Shown here: in pieces, positions 29,921 through 42,688 of the stretch
How positions within the stretch are numbered: position 1 is the stretch's first letter
How the letters are laid out: every line of letters starts with the position of its first letter
From: Syncephalis plumigaleata
Lineage: Eukaryota > Zoopagomycota > Zoopagomycetes > Zoopagales > Piptocephalidaceae
Assembly: GCA_025201365.1 (NCBI GenBank)
Contig: JAIXMF010000011.1
Location: 620,001 to 684,000 of the forward strand
Length of the DNA stretch: 64,000 nt
Direction: 5' to 3'
The notes under the pieces: model-generated
Database searches by the model: none
What the model was told of the DNA's origin: nothing
The model's input: only the letters and a program-made list of their open reading frames with translations
Position numbers and translations under genes: made by a program

Positions 29921-32900
29921 TTACTGCGCTGATACTAGAGAAGGCAACGAAGTATTAGAAGATATATTTTTTGTTGTAACCAGATTGTTATTCGTTGATG
30001 TTGTTGTTGTTGTCGAATGAGATGTATGTTGTGTATCTACCGCCATTGTCTCCTGTACTGTTCCATTACTAGTATTACTACTAGAAGTGGTAGTAGTAGT
30101 ATTGGATGGCGTTGATCGTCCAAATAGGAATCGTCGTCGTGTACCAGTAGTAACAGTTGCTGCCGTTGTTGCTTCATGATTAGCTACTACAGAAGCTGCT
30201 GCACTATGACTACGGTGATGCTGATGCTGATGATGCTGATAAATATGAGGTGAAGCAATGATTGCTGCTGCATTTGCTGTAGCCATAGCCAATGCCATTG
30301 GACTAGTTATATTAGGAGATGGTGGCATTTCCGACATGGGATGATATGAAGTGCCGTTAGAAGTAGTAGTAGTAGTAGTATTGCCACTACTATTAGATGA
30401 GTTGGATGGTGTGGTAGATGAGGATAGACTGGATGGTGGCAATGGATTATTGTTCGCTGTACTATTAGTTTTATCAGTGGCATTACTAGGACTACGTGTT
30501 CTAAAGAAGGAGAGACGCTTAGCGGTGGCCGATGTTGCACTGGCTACCACTTGACGAGCAACACCTGTCGTAGAAGTAGAAGTGGTAGTTGTAGTAGTAG
30601 TGCTATTAGTATTCGATGTATCTGGCAATGACGATGTCGATGATGTATCCTCAACAATAGCCGATGCAAATGAATTACGCGCAGTGGATCGTTTATTAGG
30701 CGGTGATGAATCACTAATACTACCATTAGTCATGTTGGCCGCTTCCTCTTCAAGTCGTGTTACTACTACACCTACAGATGCTGCTGTTGTAGCTGCATCA
30801 CTATTACGACCGCGTAATCGTAACTTACGTCGTACAGCTGTTGCCTTACTACCCACACATGGTGATGTTGCAGTTGAAGTAGTTGTTGCAGTAGATGTCA
30901 CAGTTGAACTAGTAACAGATGGATGAGTAGGAGCAGTAGCTGTAACGGGTGTTGGCGGTAGAGTAGCTAATTCAGGCTGATTATTAACTAGATTACCATT
31001 TGCATTGCTATTGTTGTTATTGCCACGATGTTTAATCAATCCACCCATCCATTGCTTTGCCCAATTAACACGTTGTCGTACAGATCTAATATGTAGCAAT
31101 ACATAAACAAATGAGTAACAATAGTAGTAATAGTCATACAATGTGAATCATAACTTACCGTTTAGCTAATGTCATATTGACACGACGAGAATTCTTCATT
31201 AGGAAGAGCATGCCACAATTTGAGGCAAATAGTACAAGGATGAATAGATCAAAGGAACAATAGCGTACCAATAGAATAAATAGCGTAAAATAGAATAAAA
31301 CTCGTCTGCGTTGTCGTACTTGAGCCATGTCTCGTAGAGCTATCATTATTATTATATATTAGATACATACTAGGAAATATGAAATAATCACACTTACTCT
31401 GATAAGAAGGTCGTCCATCTGTTTCAGGCATGCTAAGTAGAGCTACAAATTGGAGTGGAAACTCCCATAACTGTTCAATACCCACAGATGCTAAAGGCGA
31501 TGTAAGATTGGCCGGTGTCGATTGAGCTCGTTTCCTACCGGTAGATCCTTGTGTAGTAGTGGCATTGCCATTAGCAGCCGATGAAGGTGAGAGTAGATTG
31601 GACGCGTTGAAATCATCCTCCATGATATCCGTATCCATGGATGGTCTACCTGGTGACAAATAGACATCTGCTCCATTGTCAGCGGATGCCACCCATCTAG
31701 TATAGGATTCTAGTGTATCCCATAGACTAGTATCTTGTGATGGATCATTGCTACTTGAATGGCTAGCTAGCGTCATTCCATGATTAGTGGCAGTAGTTGT
31801 TGATTTCTTTGTAGTTGCAGTAGAAGTGCTAGTGGTAGGCGGTGGTAATGGTGGATATTTCGGATAGACACGCGTTTTACCATGATTCATGGTATGTTGC
31901 GGTGTAAGTGAGGGTGATTGTGAAGCATTCAATGCCATAGGAATAGCAGATGTAGTAGTAGTAGTTGCTGTTGTAGTATTGGCACTAGCAGGTTCATAAC
32001 TACCAGCTGACCAACTACGTTTATGCTGTTTACTTGTACTCTTGCTTAATGGAACAGATGATGATAGTCGTTCACATTGATCACTATCAGTTCGTGTAGG
32101 ATCTGTCATTATAGTATACTGGTTAGCTAGTTATAGTAAATGAATGATAAGATATTACCATGTGGATCCAATGGTATTCCTAATGACGTGGTAGAGTGAG
32201 TTCTATCCATGGGTGCATCAAGTGATTCCTCTTCCTCTTCCTCTCCCTGCTTATTTACAGGTATAGTTGGTGAACGTACGAGTAATAAGGGAGTTTTAGT
32301 GTGTTTAGCATATGTAGGCACTGGTGTACCACTTGAATATCTATTCTCTTCCTCTTCCTCATCATCCAATGATGATTCTGACGATGAGGCATAGCCTGTT
32401 TCATCAACTTCATTAAGTTGATGTGCCTGCTTTAAATGTGTGGCAGATTGATTGATATCCATAATGTCATGTTGATTAATGGAATGCTTCAATAATGGTG
32501 GTAATATCTAATAATGCTATTAGTTATACATTGTAATAAATGAATAAATAGATAGATAAATAGATGACTTACCGATTCACCATGCGAGTGCCAGTTTCTC
32601 AACCATTTTACAACCTTCTTCGATGTTAGTTTCCCTTCTACTCGTGGTAATACCGTTTGTTGTAGTTGCTCTAAATCCTCTAGGATATCATTCCATTCTA
32701 TGGCTTCTGCCACTAAATGATACATAATCAATTGTATTAGGATAATGAACAACTGCTTTGACACTATTAATCATGCTTATTTACCTCGATAATGAGGAAA
32801 GTTACGTGTAATAATCCGATAGATTGGATTACGCGGAGAAGTGTGAATAGTAGCGGAGACTGGATGGTTACTAGTGCCATTAGTGCCACTATGATTAGAA

Positions 32901-33145
32901 TGCGTAGAGTTGGTACTCGTTGTGATAGTAGTACGTCGCTTGGCATTAGTGCCACTACTCGTTGTAGTAGCAGTAACAGTAGCAGTAGGGTTGGTAGTGT
33001 TGGTACCACCTTCTGAATTGACCGCTTCTTCATAGGCCATAAGTGCGGTGTCGTTGCGTTGTAGTATAAATGGATCGTCTGACGACTGAATTGTCTTCCA
33101 AACTGAGCGCACCAACGAACCAGTCATAGTTGGATAGACCCACAT
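29921..33145 (-). CDS. Unknown protein with two adjacent membrane segments and low-complexity arms
   Basis: Not assigned to a named family. From the ATG at 33145 (MWVYPTMTGSLVRSVWKTIQ) the first exon turns Thr/Asn-rich. A conserved-looking exon reads AEAIEWNDILEDLEQLQQT and KLTSKKVVKWLRNWHSH (about 32580-32720). It is followed by long acidic and Ser/Thr-rich stretches, then QLWEFPLQFVALLSMPETDG (about 31420-31475). The core is basic (RQRRRVLFYFTLFILLVRYC), with two hydrophobic segments (about 31200-31300) and then MKNSRRVNMTLAKR|SVRQRVNWAKQWMGGL. That block looks like a strongly constrained membrane hairpin with a basic amphipathic follow-on. The C-terminal 350 or so residues are Ser/Thr/Asn-rich. 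A membrane-anchored adaptor is possible. An alternative start is the internal Met at residue 7. Confidence 0.7.
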
Positions 33146-35276
33146 GGTTAAAGATGATTAAATAGCTGTAGTTAGAACGGAATTGCAGAGTGAAACTAAT
33201 AGGTTGCGGTGTAAGATGCTGATGAAGAGGACGGAATGCTTAACGTGTAGCTGTATTAAACGAAGAAGCAGTAGGTGGACGAGCAAGTATGAAGGAACGA
33301 ACAAGCGAACGGACGAACAAGGACAAGACTGTAGGGATGTTATTCGTATGGGATAGCACGTGTCAACCCTATTACCATAGATATACGGCTTAGGTTGACA
33401 ATAGCCGAGTAATAATATAATAATATAATATGATAATAATATGATATGATATATGATAAAATAATATGATAGTGTAAGTCAAGGTGAGAGTGAGGCACAC
33501 ACCACACACACGCGTACACCACAAGACAGGTTACAACGGGTTGTAACAGGAACGAGAGAGGTAACAGCAAGAGAGGTGTGGTGTGGTTAGCTGTGTTGCA
33601 ATAGGAGAATCGAAAGACGACAAGGAGAGGAGATGAGAGGAGATAGAGAGGAGAGAGAAAGATGAGCGTTGACTTGCTATAAAATACCAATACGCTTTGT
33701 TTTAGGATTACTACTCCTGCCCAAATTAGAATAAGCATGGCTACGCTTTATAGAGAAGTCCGGTTGATTCGATAATGATGATGATGATGAATGAATGATA
33801 CAAAACAAGTCACTCGTGTGATACCAGAAGCGTATAGTATCCCAATATCACCATTGCAAGTAGAAGTAGGAAAAGCACGGATATACGATGATAATATGTT
33901 CACTAGACTAGAGTATATTCTTAGTAATGGTATTACAAAAAGATTGACAATACCTGTAAATGAAATGACGCAATAGTGTAATAATAGTCATTTATTTATA
34001 GACTACGTAATTTGTACTAGGATTGCAAAGGAATGAGTAAGTATTACAGATCAATAAGATTATATGAACTATTGATGCTAGAATATATACATATACATAT
34101 GATAAACGGTACTTTTCTACTCTTTGTTTGATATTATTTTACTACATTATCATGTTCTTTCCCCACATAAGTAGTAAATAACCAGTTTTGTATGTCAATT
34201 AGAATACAAACCTGTATAAATAGATGAGACATGGTCATTGTTATAACGATGCTCCTTATAGCAGTGTTATCGCCTATCAATTGATCAGTCGCGGCATTAG
34301 CATATGCAAGTAATAATGAAGACACAGCAAACTAGCTATACTTGATACTGCTCACCTCCTTCTATGCCAGCTTATATGACTCACCCCTTTTGTCTATCAG
34401 TAACCATTACTAGCATGCTGTTAATGAAGCGTCTTGTCATTTAGATAATCAAATGATATTCAAGGATGTGGATATCATCTTATGTGTTATAAGCATTGTT
34501 GACTCATCATTATCCCTATCATTATCACTGTGGTCAATGAAAGGATACATATCAGTGACATCTTTCATGTTATGCCGTGTATTATCGAATAAATCTCCTT
34601 TGACTAATTCAACTCATTGATGACTAGTTGTAGACTTGTTAACTAATGGTTATTAGCGTTGTTATTGAGAAACCCACTTGTTTCTAGTCTGGTTTATCGT
34701 GGTATACTTGTGTGTCATCAAGAGCATCGCTAATAGTTGTGTATCACAACATCTTTTCTCTTCAGAAGCACATGCATATTGCCTGTTTGTTTGTTTGTTT
34801 GTTTGTGGCTCAACATTACTCAATAGTTTTTGTGTGAATGCGTATCCATCTACTACAAGAGATTATCTAAATCTTCGTAATTGTTTCCCTCTTTTATCTA
34901 TTACGGTTGTGTTTATTGACTACGTCTTTTTCGGCCTTCTTATTCACCGTGTACGTATACGTGTACGTGCGTGTGTGTGTGTGTGTACTACAACTATCAG
35001 GTAAGTTAGCGTCGTTTATCGTCTATCTATTGGCATATTATGAAGGGGAATTCACTAGGCATATAGTTTGTGATCATATGCATTACGAGTGGCTATCATA
35101 GTATAGCAGTGTCTATACGCTACCTTTCCCTCTCTTTCTTTCCTTCTCCCACTCTCTCTCTCTCTCTTTCACCTATCTGTCGGGTGTTGTGGTGGGCACA
35201 GTTATTACTTTTTTCGACAAACTAACATTTCCGGATCAGAGACGGTTCTCTTCCTTCTTCTCGTTCATTTTGCAGC
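33146..35276. promoter_or_regulatory. Large divergent intergenic region and probable LARP1 5' leader intron
   Basis: 2.1 kb, long for this window. TG and TTTG simple repeats sit at about 34783-34806 and 34965-34987. GTAAGT at about 35000 and a pyrimidine-rich tract ending TTTTGCAG at about 35275, just before the LARP1 ATG, suggest a 5' UTR intron of about 275 nt. A 61-codon ORF at 33791-33976 and others here show no recognisable motif, and I do not call them genes. Short AT-rich repeats lie near 33415-33470. Confidence 0.5.
34783..34806. repeat. TTTG microsatellite
   Basis: Perfect (TTTG)n run upstream of LARP1. A second, longer TTTG run lies at 37799-37831 inside the proposed LARP1 intron. 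Confidence 0.9.
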
Positions 35277-38200
35277 ATGGTTGATTCTCGCTTGCCTAAG
35301 CTGTCGTCTGCAGATCAGGCTAATGAGCAGGGTGTTGCCCGTGCCTCTACGCCTAGTGCTGCTTCCACTGCAGACTCTGCTAAAGCAACCGCTAATCCAT
35401 GGAAAACCGGCAAGCCAGCAGTCACGATAGATGCCGAAAGCACCTCTGCCTCGGCTGCTAATCCTGAAGGTGAGACGATAACAAGATCACGCAGTGTTTA
35501 TACTAATAGATCGTGTATTTAGGAGAAGATAAACGTCAACAAACAGCCGATAAAAAGGGACAGAATGACGGTAAAGGCAATCATGGTACTACAACTACTA
35601 CACTACTAGTTCTACCACCAATGCATTGACGACATCACCACAACTTACGGATCCTGAAGTGTGGCCGGTGCCACAGGAAGCTGCAGCTATAGCCGCTCCA
35701 TCGCAAGCGAACACAAGTCAAACGACTAATAATAACAGTAATAGTTCGCATAATGATGCTACTGAGAAGGTTACTGCTACCGCTACTGCTACTACCACTG
35801 CTGATTCACCCAAGAAGGATAAGAAAGGTAGCTATAATGCTAGCAGTGTCATTATCATTGTAGTTACTAATTAGCATATATGCTGTATTAGGCAAGGGTA
35901 GATGGATTCGAATGGATGTTGACATCAAGCATAAACAGCCAGCCAGCCAGTCTGGTTATCGAGCAGGAGCATCAGGCGAGAAGGATGAATCTGCCACGTC
36001 GAATCGATCACGTAGCGGACGTAGCGGTCGATCCAATCGTCGTGGTGGAGGCGGTGGACGTGATAAGCGAAATCAGTCAGTCGCCTCTAGTTCGACTACT
36101 TCAGCACCACGATCAAATCGTAACGAGGGCGGTGAACGTGCCAAACCAACGACCAGCAGCTCGACGACAACTCAGAATGTCAAATCAACAAGTGGCACGA
36201 CTACCACGACTGCTACCACTAGTGCTGGTACTACTGGCACTACCACTGGCACTGGCACTACAAATGCACGTAGTCATGGTGGAAGAGGCAATCGTCATCG
36301 TAACAATCAGCATCATCAGCATCAACATCAACATCATCATAGTAATAATAATCGACATGGTGGTAATCGTAAGTAGTAACGGAAAGAAGAGTAGCATTTG
36401 AATGGTAGATTAAATGGTATTTATATTAGGTCGAGGACATGGTTCTGGTCAACGACATGGACCTCGCCATTATGGTCCAGGTGCATACGATGCTAATGCG
36501 GACATTACAATGGCCTATGGCACTGCATATCCATGTGTGCCAGGTTATCCGGCAGTAGCGGCCAATCCAACCTCAGTTGACAAGAACACAATGGAGCATT
36601 ATCTACGTATGCAAATGTAAGTGTGATGGACATTGTTTACGGATTACAAACTAATACATATATACGTATGAACATAGTGAATATTATTTCAGTATTGAGA
36701 ATTTATGCCGTGACATTTACCTTCGTTCTCATGCAAGTATATATATACAGTCATGTTTATTATACACATACAATGCTAATGATGCTTGTACTATATAGAT
36801 GGACGATGAAGGCTACGTCCCTATAGATATTTTAACATCGTTTAATCGTGTAAAGAATCTAGCCCAGCCTACATCGACTGTGCTTGAGGTAAGCTTGACG
36901 GGAAACATTCCTACAGTGATAATGATGACTAAACATATTGCATAATAGGCATTGGCATCTAGCGAGTTATTAGAAGTAAAAGATAAGCTAGTTCGTAAGC
37001 GTAATGACTGGAAGACCTGGCTACTACCGGAAAACATGAAAACCACAACGTCACGCTCAGCAACACCCTCATCATCCACCCAGGTAAGTTGTGTATGGCT
37101 TATTGCGCTTGATGGTTAGTAGATTGACATATAACATTCATGCTATGACTATTGCTTGTTTTAGCCAACTGCCACTGCCACTGAACGTTCTACGACAGCA
37201 GCGAAACCTTCGTCGGAAAACGATTCCTCATCTACTGCCGAGGTAGTAACCAAATAGTCGTGTTAATGGCGTGGTTAATAAGTGGTGGCGGCAGTGGGTT
37301 GCGGTGGGATGGATCTATCTACATATATATATACATATACATATATAATATATATATATGATTACTACAATAATAACAATATCAATGATGAGGATGAGGA
37401 TGACTATGGGTGGATACACGCGTATTTGTTGTCAAAGAAAAGCCAGAGCAATATCAGGAGACAAACGAGCGAACACGAATGGTGAATAGAGAGAGAGAGA
37501 GAGAGAGGAGATGATTACACTTGATACCAATGGCTCTATTACTATCATTATAGAGAGAAGGATAGGAAGAAAGAGTAGATGATTAGTTAATCGCCTCTCG
37601 CTCTTTCTTTTCTCTTTCATTTATTTACTCTTTTATTATCTCTCTAGTAATTCGTTATTAGTACGAATTGATACTGAACTACCCTTTTATCATTTTCTAC
37701 CTATCTTCTATTACATACTTACTATTCAATAAGCAATCTGCATAATTTTAAACATTTAATTCGATTTGTTACTTTTTTGCAACCTATTATTATTATCATT
37801 TGTTTGTTTGTTTGTTTGTTTGTTTGTTTGTATTGGTATGGCATTACCATTGGGTGTTAATGAGGAATAGCAGTAATAGCATCAGTAATAGTGTAGTGAT
37901 ATTGGTGGGTTTATTTAATTTACATATGCGTATATTATATTATATATATAACCATTATAGCTATCAAGCAAGTCGGAAATGGATGCAGGCTGGACCGTAA
38001 AAACCAATAGACGTCAACGACGTGTTACTCGTGACACATCAACTCATGATAAACAAGAAGTTAATGGAACACCATCATCATCATCATCACTATTATCGAC
38101 TACAACCAAATCACTTAATGGAAAACAGATGAATGATGATGTATTCACATTCGATGATGATGCAACATGGCCTGAACAAGCATCAGGTAGAGTGCAACGT

Positions 38201-40242
38201 TATGAGGCACCTTCTGATGAAGATAATGAAGATAATGAAAATGGCAACGCAACTACTTCTAATGCAAAGCCACGTCAGCCTCATCAGCATAGACAGCTTC
38301 ATAAGGAGGATTATAATGACGGCATATGGATACGTTGCTTGTGGGAGATAGTGACTATGAAGATGGATATGATGATGAAGATTATAGTAATTACAAATAT
38401 AATCAGCATTATGACTACTACTTGGAAGGTGACTGGGGTGACGATGAGGAACTAGACGACGATGCAGTGGCATCTCTCGTGCTAGTCACGCAAAAACGTC
38501 ATGATCGTACTCATGTCTCATTTGAACGTAAAGCTTTCAATGGTAAGAGTATAAACGTATGAGTACACATATACAAATGATTAATATGATATTGATTTCA
38601 CTCTTAGATGATATTAATGACATGATTAATCAAGGTCTTCATTACTATGAATTAGATATGCGTAAGAAAAAGTAAGATGACTAGTGTAGTACGGAAGAAC
38701 AATGTTAACTAATTGTATATGATAGACAATTTGACCAAAATATATCGTCAAATCACAAGGTGGAAACCATTAGGTTAGTGAATGCAGTAGTATATGTTAC
38801 GTACATTTCATATAATTAATGATTATATGCATCGAGTAGTAGTGAGGAACAATTTGCCGAGATGCAAAGTAATATTCGATCACATACTTCCTATATGACC
38901 AATGGAGGTGGTAGTCATATATCGAGTAAGATTATTCATCTTACGGATGTCATGTAAGCAATATGAATATGAATATAATCACAAATACTAATGCATAACA
39001 TTATCAACTATATATGTATAGTGATAAGACAAAGAGTCAAAAGACGAAGAAAAAGGAGTTACGTCAACATAAGGAGAGACAACAACAACAACACCAGCAA
39101 CAGCAGCAACGACAGATGAAGGCCACCACTAAACAACGATTCTTCCCATTGAAGAATACACAAGTGGCATCGGATTCACGTCGATACTTTGCACAAACAG
39201 CTGTAGGATGGGTTATTGGGTAAGTTATGAAGTGTAGATGATGAGATAGATCCTATATATACATAATAACTAATCGCATATTGTCTTATTTGTTGTAATC
39301 TATTAATCATGAATAGTGAGCCTGATGCAACTGGTGCATCCGGTGTAGATATACTACACGAGGAACAGATTGTATCGCCTAAATCTCCTAATATTGGTAT
39401 ACTGTCAAGTTCCATGGATAGTATGGCCAACTTTCCTGTATTTGAACATCCTAGTCATGCACTATTACGTGAGAATGGATTTATTCAACATAAATACTAC
39501 AAGTATCACGCAAAGGCACTGAAAGGTTAGTTTAAAACAATGAAATACACGATATCTCTACTCTAATGAACGACTACATTGATTGATAATAGAGCGTAAA
39601 CGATTGGGCATTGGTAATTCGCAAGAGATGAATACACTATTCCGATTTTGGTCACATTTCCTACGACATAACTTTAATCGTCGTATGTACAATGAATTCC
39701 GTAAATTGGCTGAAGAAGATGCCAATGCCAATTACCGGTAAGCTTTTAATTATAGTAATAAGAGCAGTAATACTGATATGAATGACAATTAGCTATGGAT
39801 TGGAGTGTCTATTTAGATTCTTTTCTTATGGTTTAGAGCGTCGTTTCCGACAAGATCTATTTGATGACTTCCAGCAATTGACGTTAAATGACGTTAATCG
39901 TGGTGAGCTTTATGGCTTAGAAAAGTTCTGGGCCTATTTGCATTATCGTAAGGATAAGACAACGCATCCAGTTCAAGTGATGTCTGCACTTGAAGGACAT
40001 CTTGGCAAGTTTAAGGTAAGTAAACACAAGAATAGAATTCTATTTACACATACTAATTGGATTACAACATTATTATTACATTATAGACGATTAATGATTT
40101 CCGTCAACAACAAACGTCGTCGAGATCAACAAAGGAGGAGAATGATGCTGATGTTGATGATGATGCGAGTATTGCGCAAAATACGGCTGAACAACTTGAC
40201 AAGAACTTCCCGCCCCTTGGTGCCTCACATCATGCTCATTAA
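35277..40242 (+). CDS. LARP1: La-related protein 1 (LARP1) with La motif and DM15 region
   Basis: RNA-binding regulator of TOP mRNA translation and stability. In order: a Ser/Ala/Thr-rich N-terminus; [17 protein letters not shown] (about 35890), the LARP1-specific block before the La motif; RG- and His-rich linkers; the La motif [20 protein letters not shown] across an intron near 36680-36800, then [19 protein letters not shown] and [15 protein letters not shown]; a linker with [16 protein letters not shown] and [17 protein letters not shown]; and the DM15 repeats [54 protein letters not shown] and [15 protein letters not shown]. The two halves join in phase through a 718-nt intron (37243-37960), long for this locus. 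Reading through its donor stops after VVTK at 37257. One-base breaks occur near 35600 and 38320. The stop is at 40240-40242. An alternative is two separate genes, with the second starting at 37979. Confidence 0.87.
37243..37960 (+). other. Proposed long intron of LARP1
   Basis: GTAGTA donor after GCC GAG and an ATTATAG acceptor before CTA TCA AGC; both ends are in phase 0. The interior holds a TA-rich block (about 37320-37360), a GA run (about 37488-37506) and the TTTG microsatellite at 37799-37831. No ORF of interest. Confidence 0.65.
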
Positions 40243-40571
40243 TAAGCGAATAATATAGAATGCATTACATAGCAGCATGCTTGTTAATTAGCATGTCTGA
40301 ATAGTAATGATTTGAGACTAGTTAAATATTATTATTATTCAGTACTACATTATTTATATAGCCATCAGTAATAGTGTTATTATGATTATATGATCAGTGA
40401 ATAATGGTATAAAGTATACAAAAAAAGGAATAAATAGAATTGTAGTGCTTCGCTTTTGTTATAGACATGCAAACACGTATACATATATACATATACAATC
40501 ATTTAGAAATAAACAGTGTTTGGCTTTATTGAGTAAAACCAGAATGACATAACCCTATCTGTTGATGATAT
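40243..40571. other. Intergenic, tail to tail
   Basis: 329 bp between the LARP1 stop and the NDP kinase stop. AT-rich, with AATAAA-like signals for both transcripts near 40430 and 40508. No gene seen. Confidence 0.6.
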
Positions 40572-41017
40572 TTACTCGTAGATGAGAGTTTGAATAGTAC
40601 GGTTGTACTCCTTGACATCAGAACCGAACCAGAGACCGATCTCCTTCTCGGCACTCTCGACGCTGTCGGAACCGTGGCACAAGTTGCGTCCCATATCGAT
40701 GCAGAAATCACCACGGATGGTGCCTGGAGCGGAAGCCAATGGGTTGGTGGCACCGAGCATGACACGGCCAGTCTTGACGGCATCCTTACCGGCCCACACC
40801 ATACCGACAACTGGGCCAGAGGTCATGTAGGTCATCAACTAGGGAAGAATGGCTTGGTCTTAAGATCGGCGTAGTGCTCCTCGAGCAACTCGCGAGTTGG
40901 GTGGATAAGACGGAGGGCAAGTAGTTGGTAACCCTTGCGTTCGAAACGGCTAATGATATCGCCGACCAGACCACGCTGGACACCGTCAGGCTTGACCATA
41001 ATGTAAGTGCGCTCCAT
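40572..41017 (-). CDS. NDK: Nucleoside diphosphate kinase
   Basis: Transfers the gamma-phosphate between nucleoside di- and triphosphates through a phosphohistidine. The single exon from the ATG at 41017 reads [56 protein letters not shown], then [40 protein letters not shown] and [20 protein letters not shown]. The active-site His sits in NLCHGSD, and all nucleotide-binding blocks are present. The frame breaks once between PFFPS and LMTY (about 40836-40840), where one T is missing from what should be a TTT run. With it restored, the length is 148 aa, as usual for the family. Because the protein is otherwise intact, the break is probably a sequence error. GC-rich, regular codon use suggests high expression. 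Confidence 0.95.
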
Positions 41018-41739
41018 GATGACAAGTGGTGATAACTAGAGTACTAGGTGCTGTTCAAGTAATCGACACAAAGAAGAATGAAAAGTGGACGAGTGGGATA
41101 AAGGTGGTATCGAGCAGGAAATGTCGTCGGCTATAAACGGGCGCGGGGAACGAGCGGATGACGAGTACACTGAGGAGTTTTCTTTTTTGTAAGTTTTTGC
41201 ATCTTTTTTTTTCCTCGTTTACTACGGAATCAACTAGCATGGGTAAATAATGATAATATGACAATGAGGATGGTAACACAATTGAGTGAGCCTTTCAATG
41301 GAATGAGGTGTATAACGAATATAGCAATTGGATAACACAGATACACGCACGCATTATAGACATGTAGCATGGGATAATCTGTTCATATGACAGTTTAAGA
41401 AGTTAAACTATAGTTAATGGCGATGATGCTCTGTGCTTATCCAATATCTCCTGTGCTCATTGTTGTTACTCGTATTTACCATTGTCTTATATTAGTGGCT
41501 GTATTCTATTAGATTGAATCGTTAAAAGCATGAATTTATTTCAATAAATCGTACTAGTCATGTACACTACTCTGTATTGTTATGTGCTCATCAATGATGA
41601 GCCACGATGTCTAAATAGTATTGCTGACTAGTTGTGTGATAATGAAAAGTGTAATTGGTATGCGAGCCAGCAAACATGAATCACTATTTGGACATCTATG
41701 CTATAATGTATGAATAGTTGACAATGTCAATTCACAATG
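41018..41739. other. Intergenic, NDP kinase upstream region
   Basis: 722 bp. A pyrimidine tract (TTTTGCATCTTTTTTTTTCC, about 41194-41213) lies in the upstream region. Apart from short unconserved ORFs I see nothing. Confidence 0.5.
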
Positions 41740-42276
41740 CTATACCAATGATACTGTGATGGTCATTGACATCCATACAGACCGGCTATTGGATAATAAG
41801 CGATTGTTTCTTAGTGTGTTTACGTGTAGCGCTTCTTCACTTTGTGTCAACGATGAAGGATACAGCTTGTGTAGTGTATCCACAAAACTACTACAATCTT
41901 GACTACTGGCGACTAGATGATCTACCTTGACAAGGGAAATGTAAGCATCTGTAGCCTGTTCAATCTCCTCATTGGTTGCAGAGCCTAGTGTCGTCTTCTC
42001 CTTGGCAATTTGACTGCTAATACTCTGCTTTATCCGTTCACGTTCCTTGTCCGAGACAGTGGACGGTGTGGCCAGCATACTCCTCGTAATGTAGTCTGTC
42101 AATGTGTTGACGAGCACCTTCTCAAAACCATCACATTTGTAACTGTTTCGAGTATCGGTAGCTTTTGCTGGTGTAGTATTACGATTCAGCATTTGCTTAT
42201 TCCCACTATTAGCGAGTGTTGCATCGAAGCCAATGAGCATTGCCGTCAATTGCCCAGCATCTTGTCCTTGGATCAT
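41740..42276 (-). CDS. Hypothetical protein, 178 aa
   Basis: Open single frame from the ATG at 42276 (MIQGQDAGQLTAMLIGFDAT) to 41740. The composition is soluble and helical, with DKERERIKQSISSQIAKEKT and EEIEQATDAYISLVKVDHLV, three cysteines, and no signal peptide or membrane segment from this start. Not recognised. An upstream exon could exist: a TTTATAG acceptor-like site lies at about 42284-42290. The length and protein-like composition make it more likely real than chance, but it has no homologous block I can name. It sits head to head with the micro-exon gene, 412 bp apart, at the edge of the secreted-protein cluster. Confidence 0.45.
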   Translation of the reverse strand: MIQGQDAGQLTAMLIGFDATLANSGNKQMLNRNTTPAKATDTRNSYKCDGFEKVLVNTLTDYITRSMLATPSTVSDKERERIKQSISSQIAKEKTTLGSATNEEIEQATDAYISLVKVDHLVASSQDCSSFVDTLHKLYPSSLTQSEEALHVNTLRNNRLLSNSRSVWMSMTITVSLV

Positions 42277-42688
42277 AACATCTATAAATGACGTGCATTA
42301 GATTACTGTAGTGTAATTTGATACATTCTAAGCAACGGTGGTAATGCAGTCATACGATAATTGGCCCTGGCAGTTCATGTCAATATTGCTTCTCTATATC
42401 TATTTGGATCGCATTACCGGTTAGCCGAAACAGGTTGACATGTATTCCTTCATCTAATTGGTATTAATATACTCCGCATACCATCCATTGCTTGTAGATT
42501 GGTAGTTTGACTATATCGATATCTGCCGTCATCTCGGCTATAAATCAAGCGTTTTTTGACACACTCGACTTGTCATCTTCATACTCGTTCTTCTGCTCTG
42601 TTCTGCTCTCTTCTACTCTCTCTCACTACTTTCTACTCTCGTTCTAGTCAGCTTGTCTGTCTATCAATTCCAACAGGCCAACATCAAC
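42277..42688 (+). promoter_or_regulatory. Promoter and leader of the micro-exon gene (TATA at 42539)
   Basis: TATAAAT at 42539-42545, 150 bp before the ATG at 42689. The following leader (ACTCGACTTGTCATCTTC, pyrimidine-rich, then ACATCAACATG) closely matches the leader of the glycine-rich gene at 44820-44978. This suggests a duplicated promoter. Confidence 0.7.

Noticed and set aside
33340-33738. 132-codon hydrophobic ORF on the minus strand
   Set aside because: Low-complexity, tyrosine/leucine-rich, in the leader of the two-membrane-segment gene, with no domain or signal context.
34678-35101. Cysteine/valine-rich ORFs upstream of LARP1
   Set aside because: They arise from TTTG and TG microsatellites and lie in the probable 5' leader and intron.
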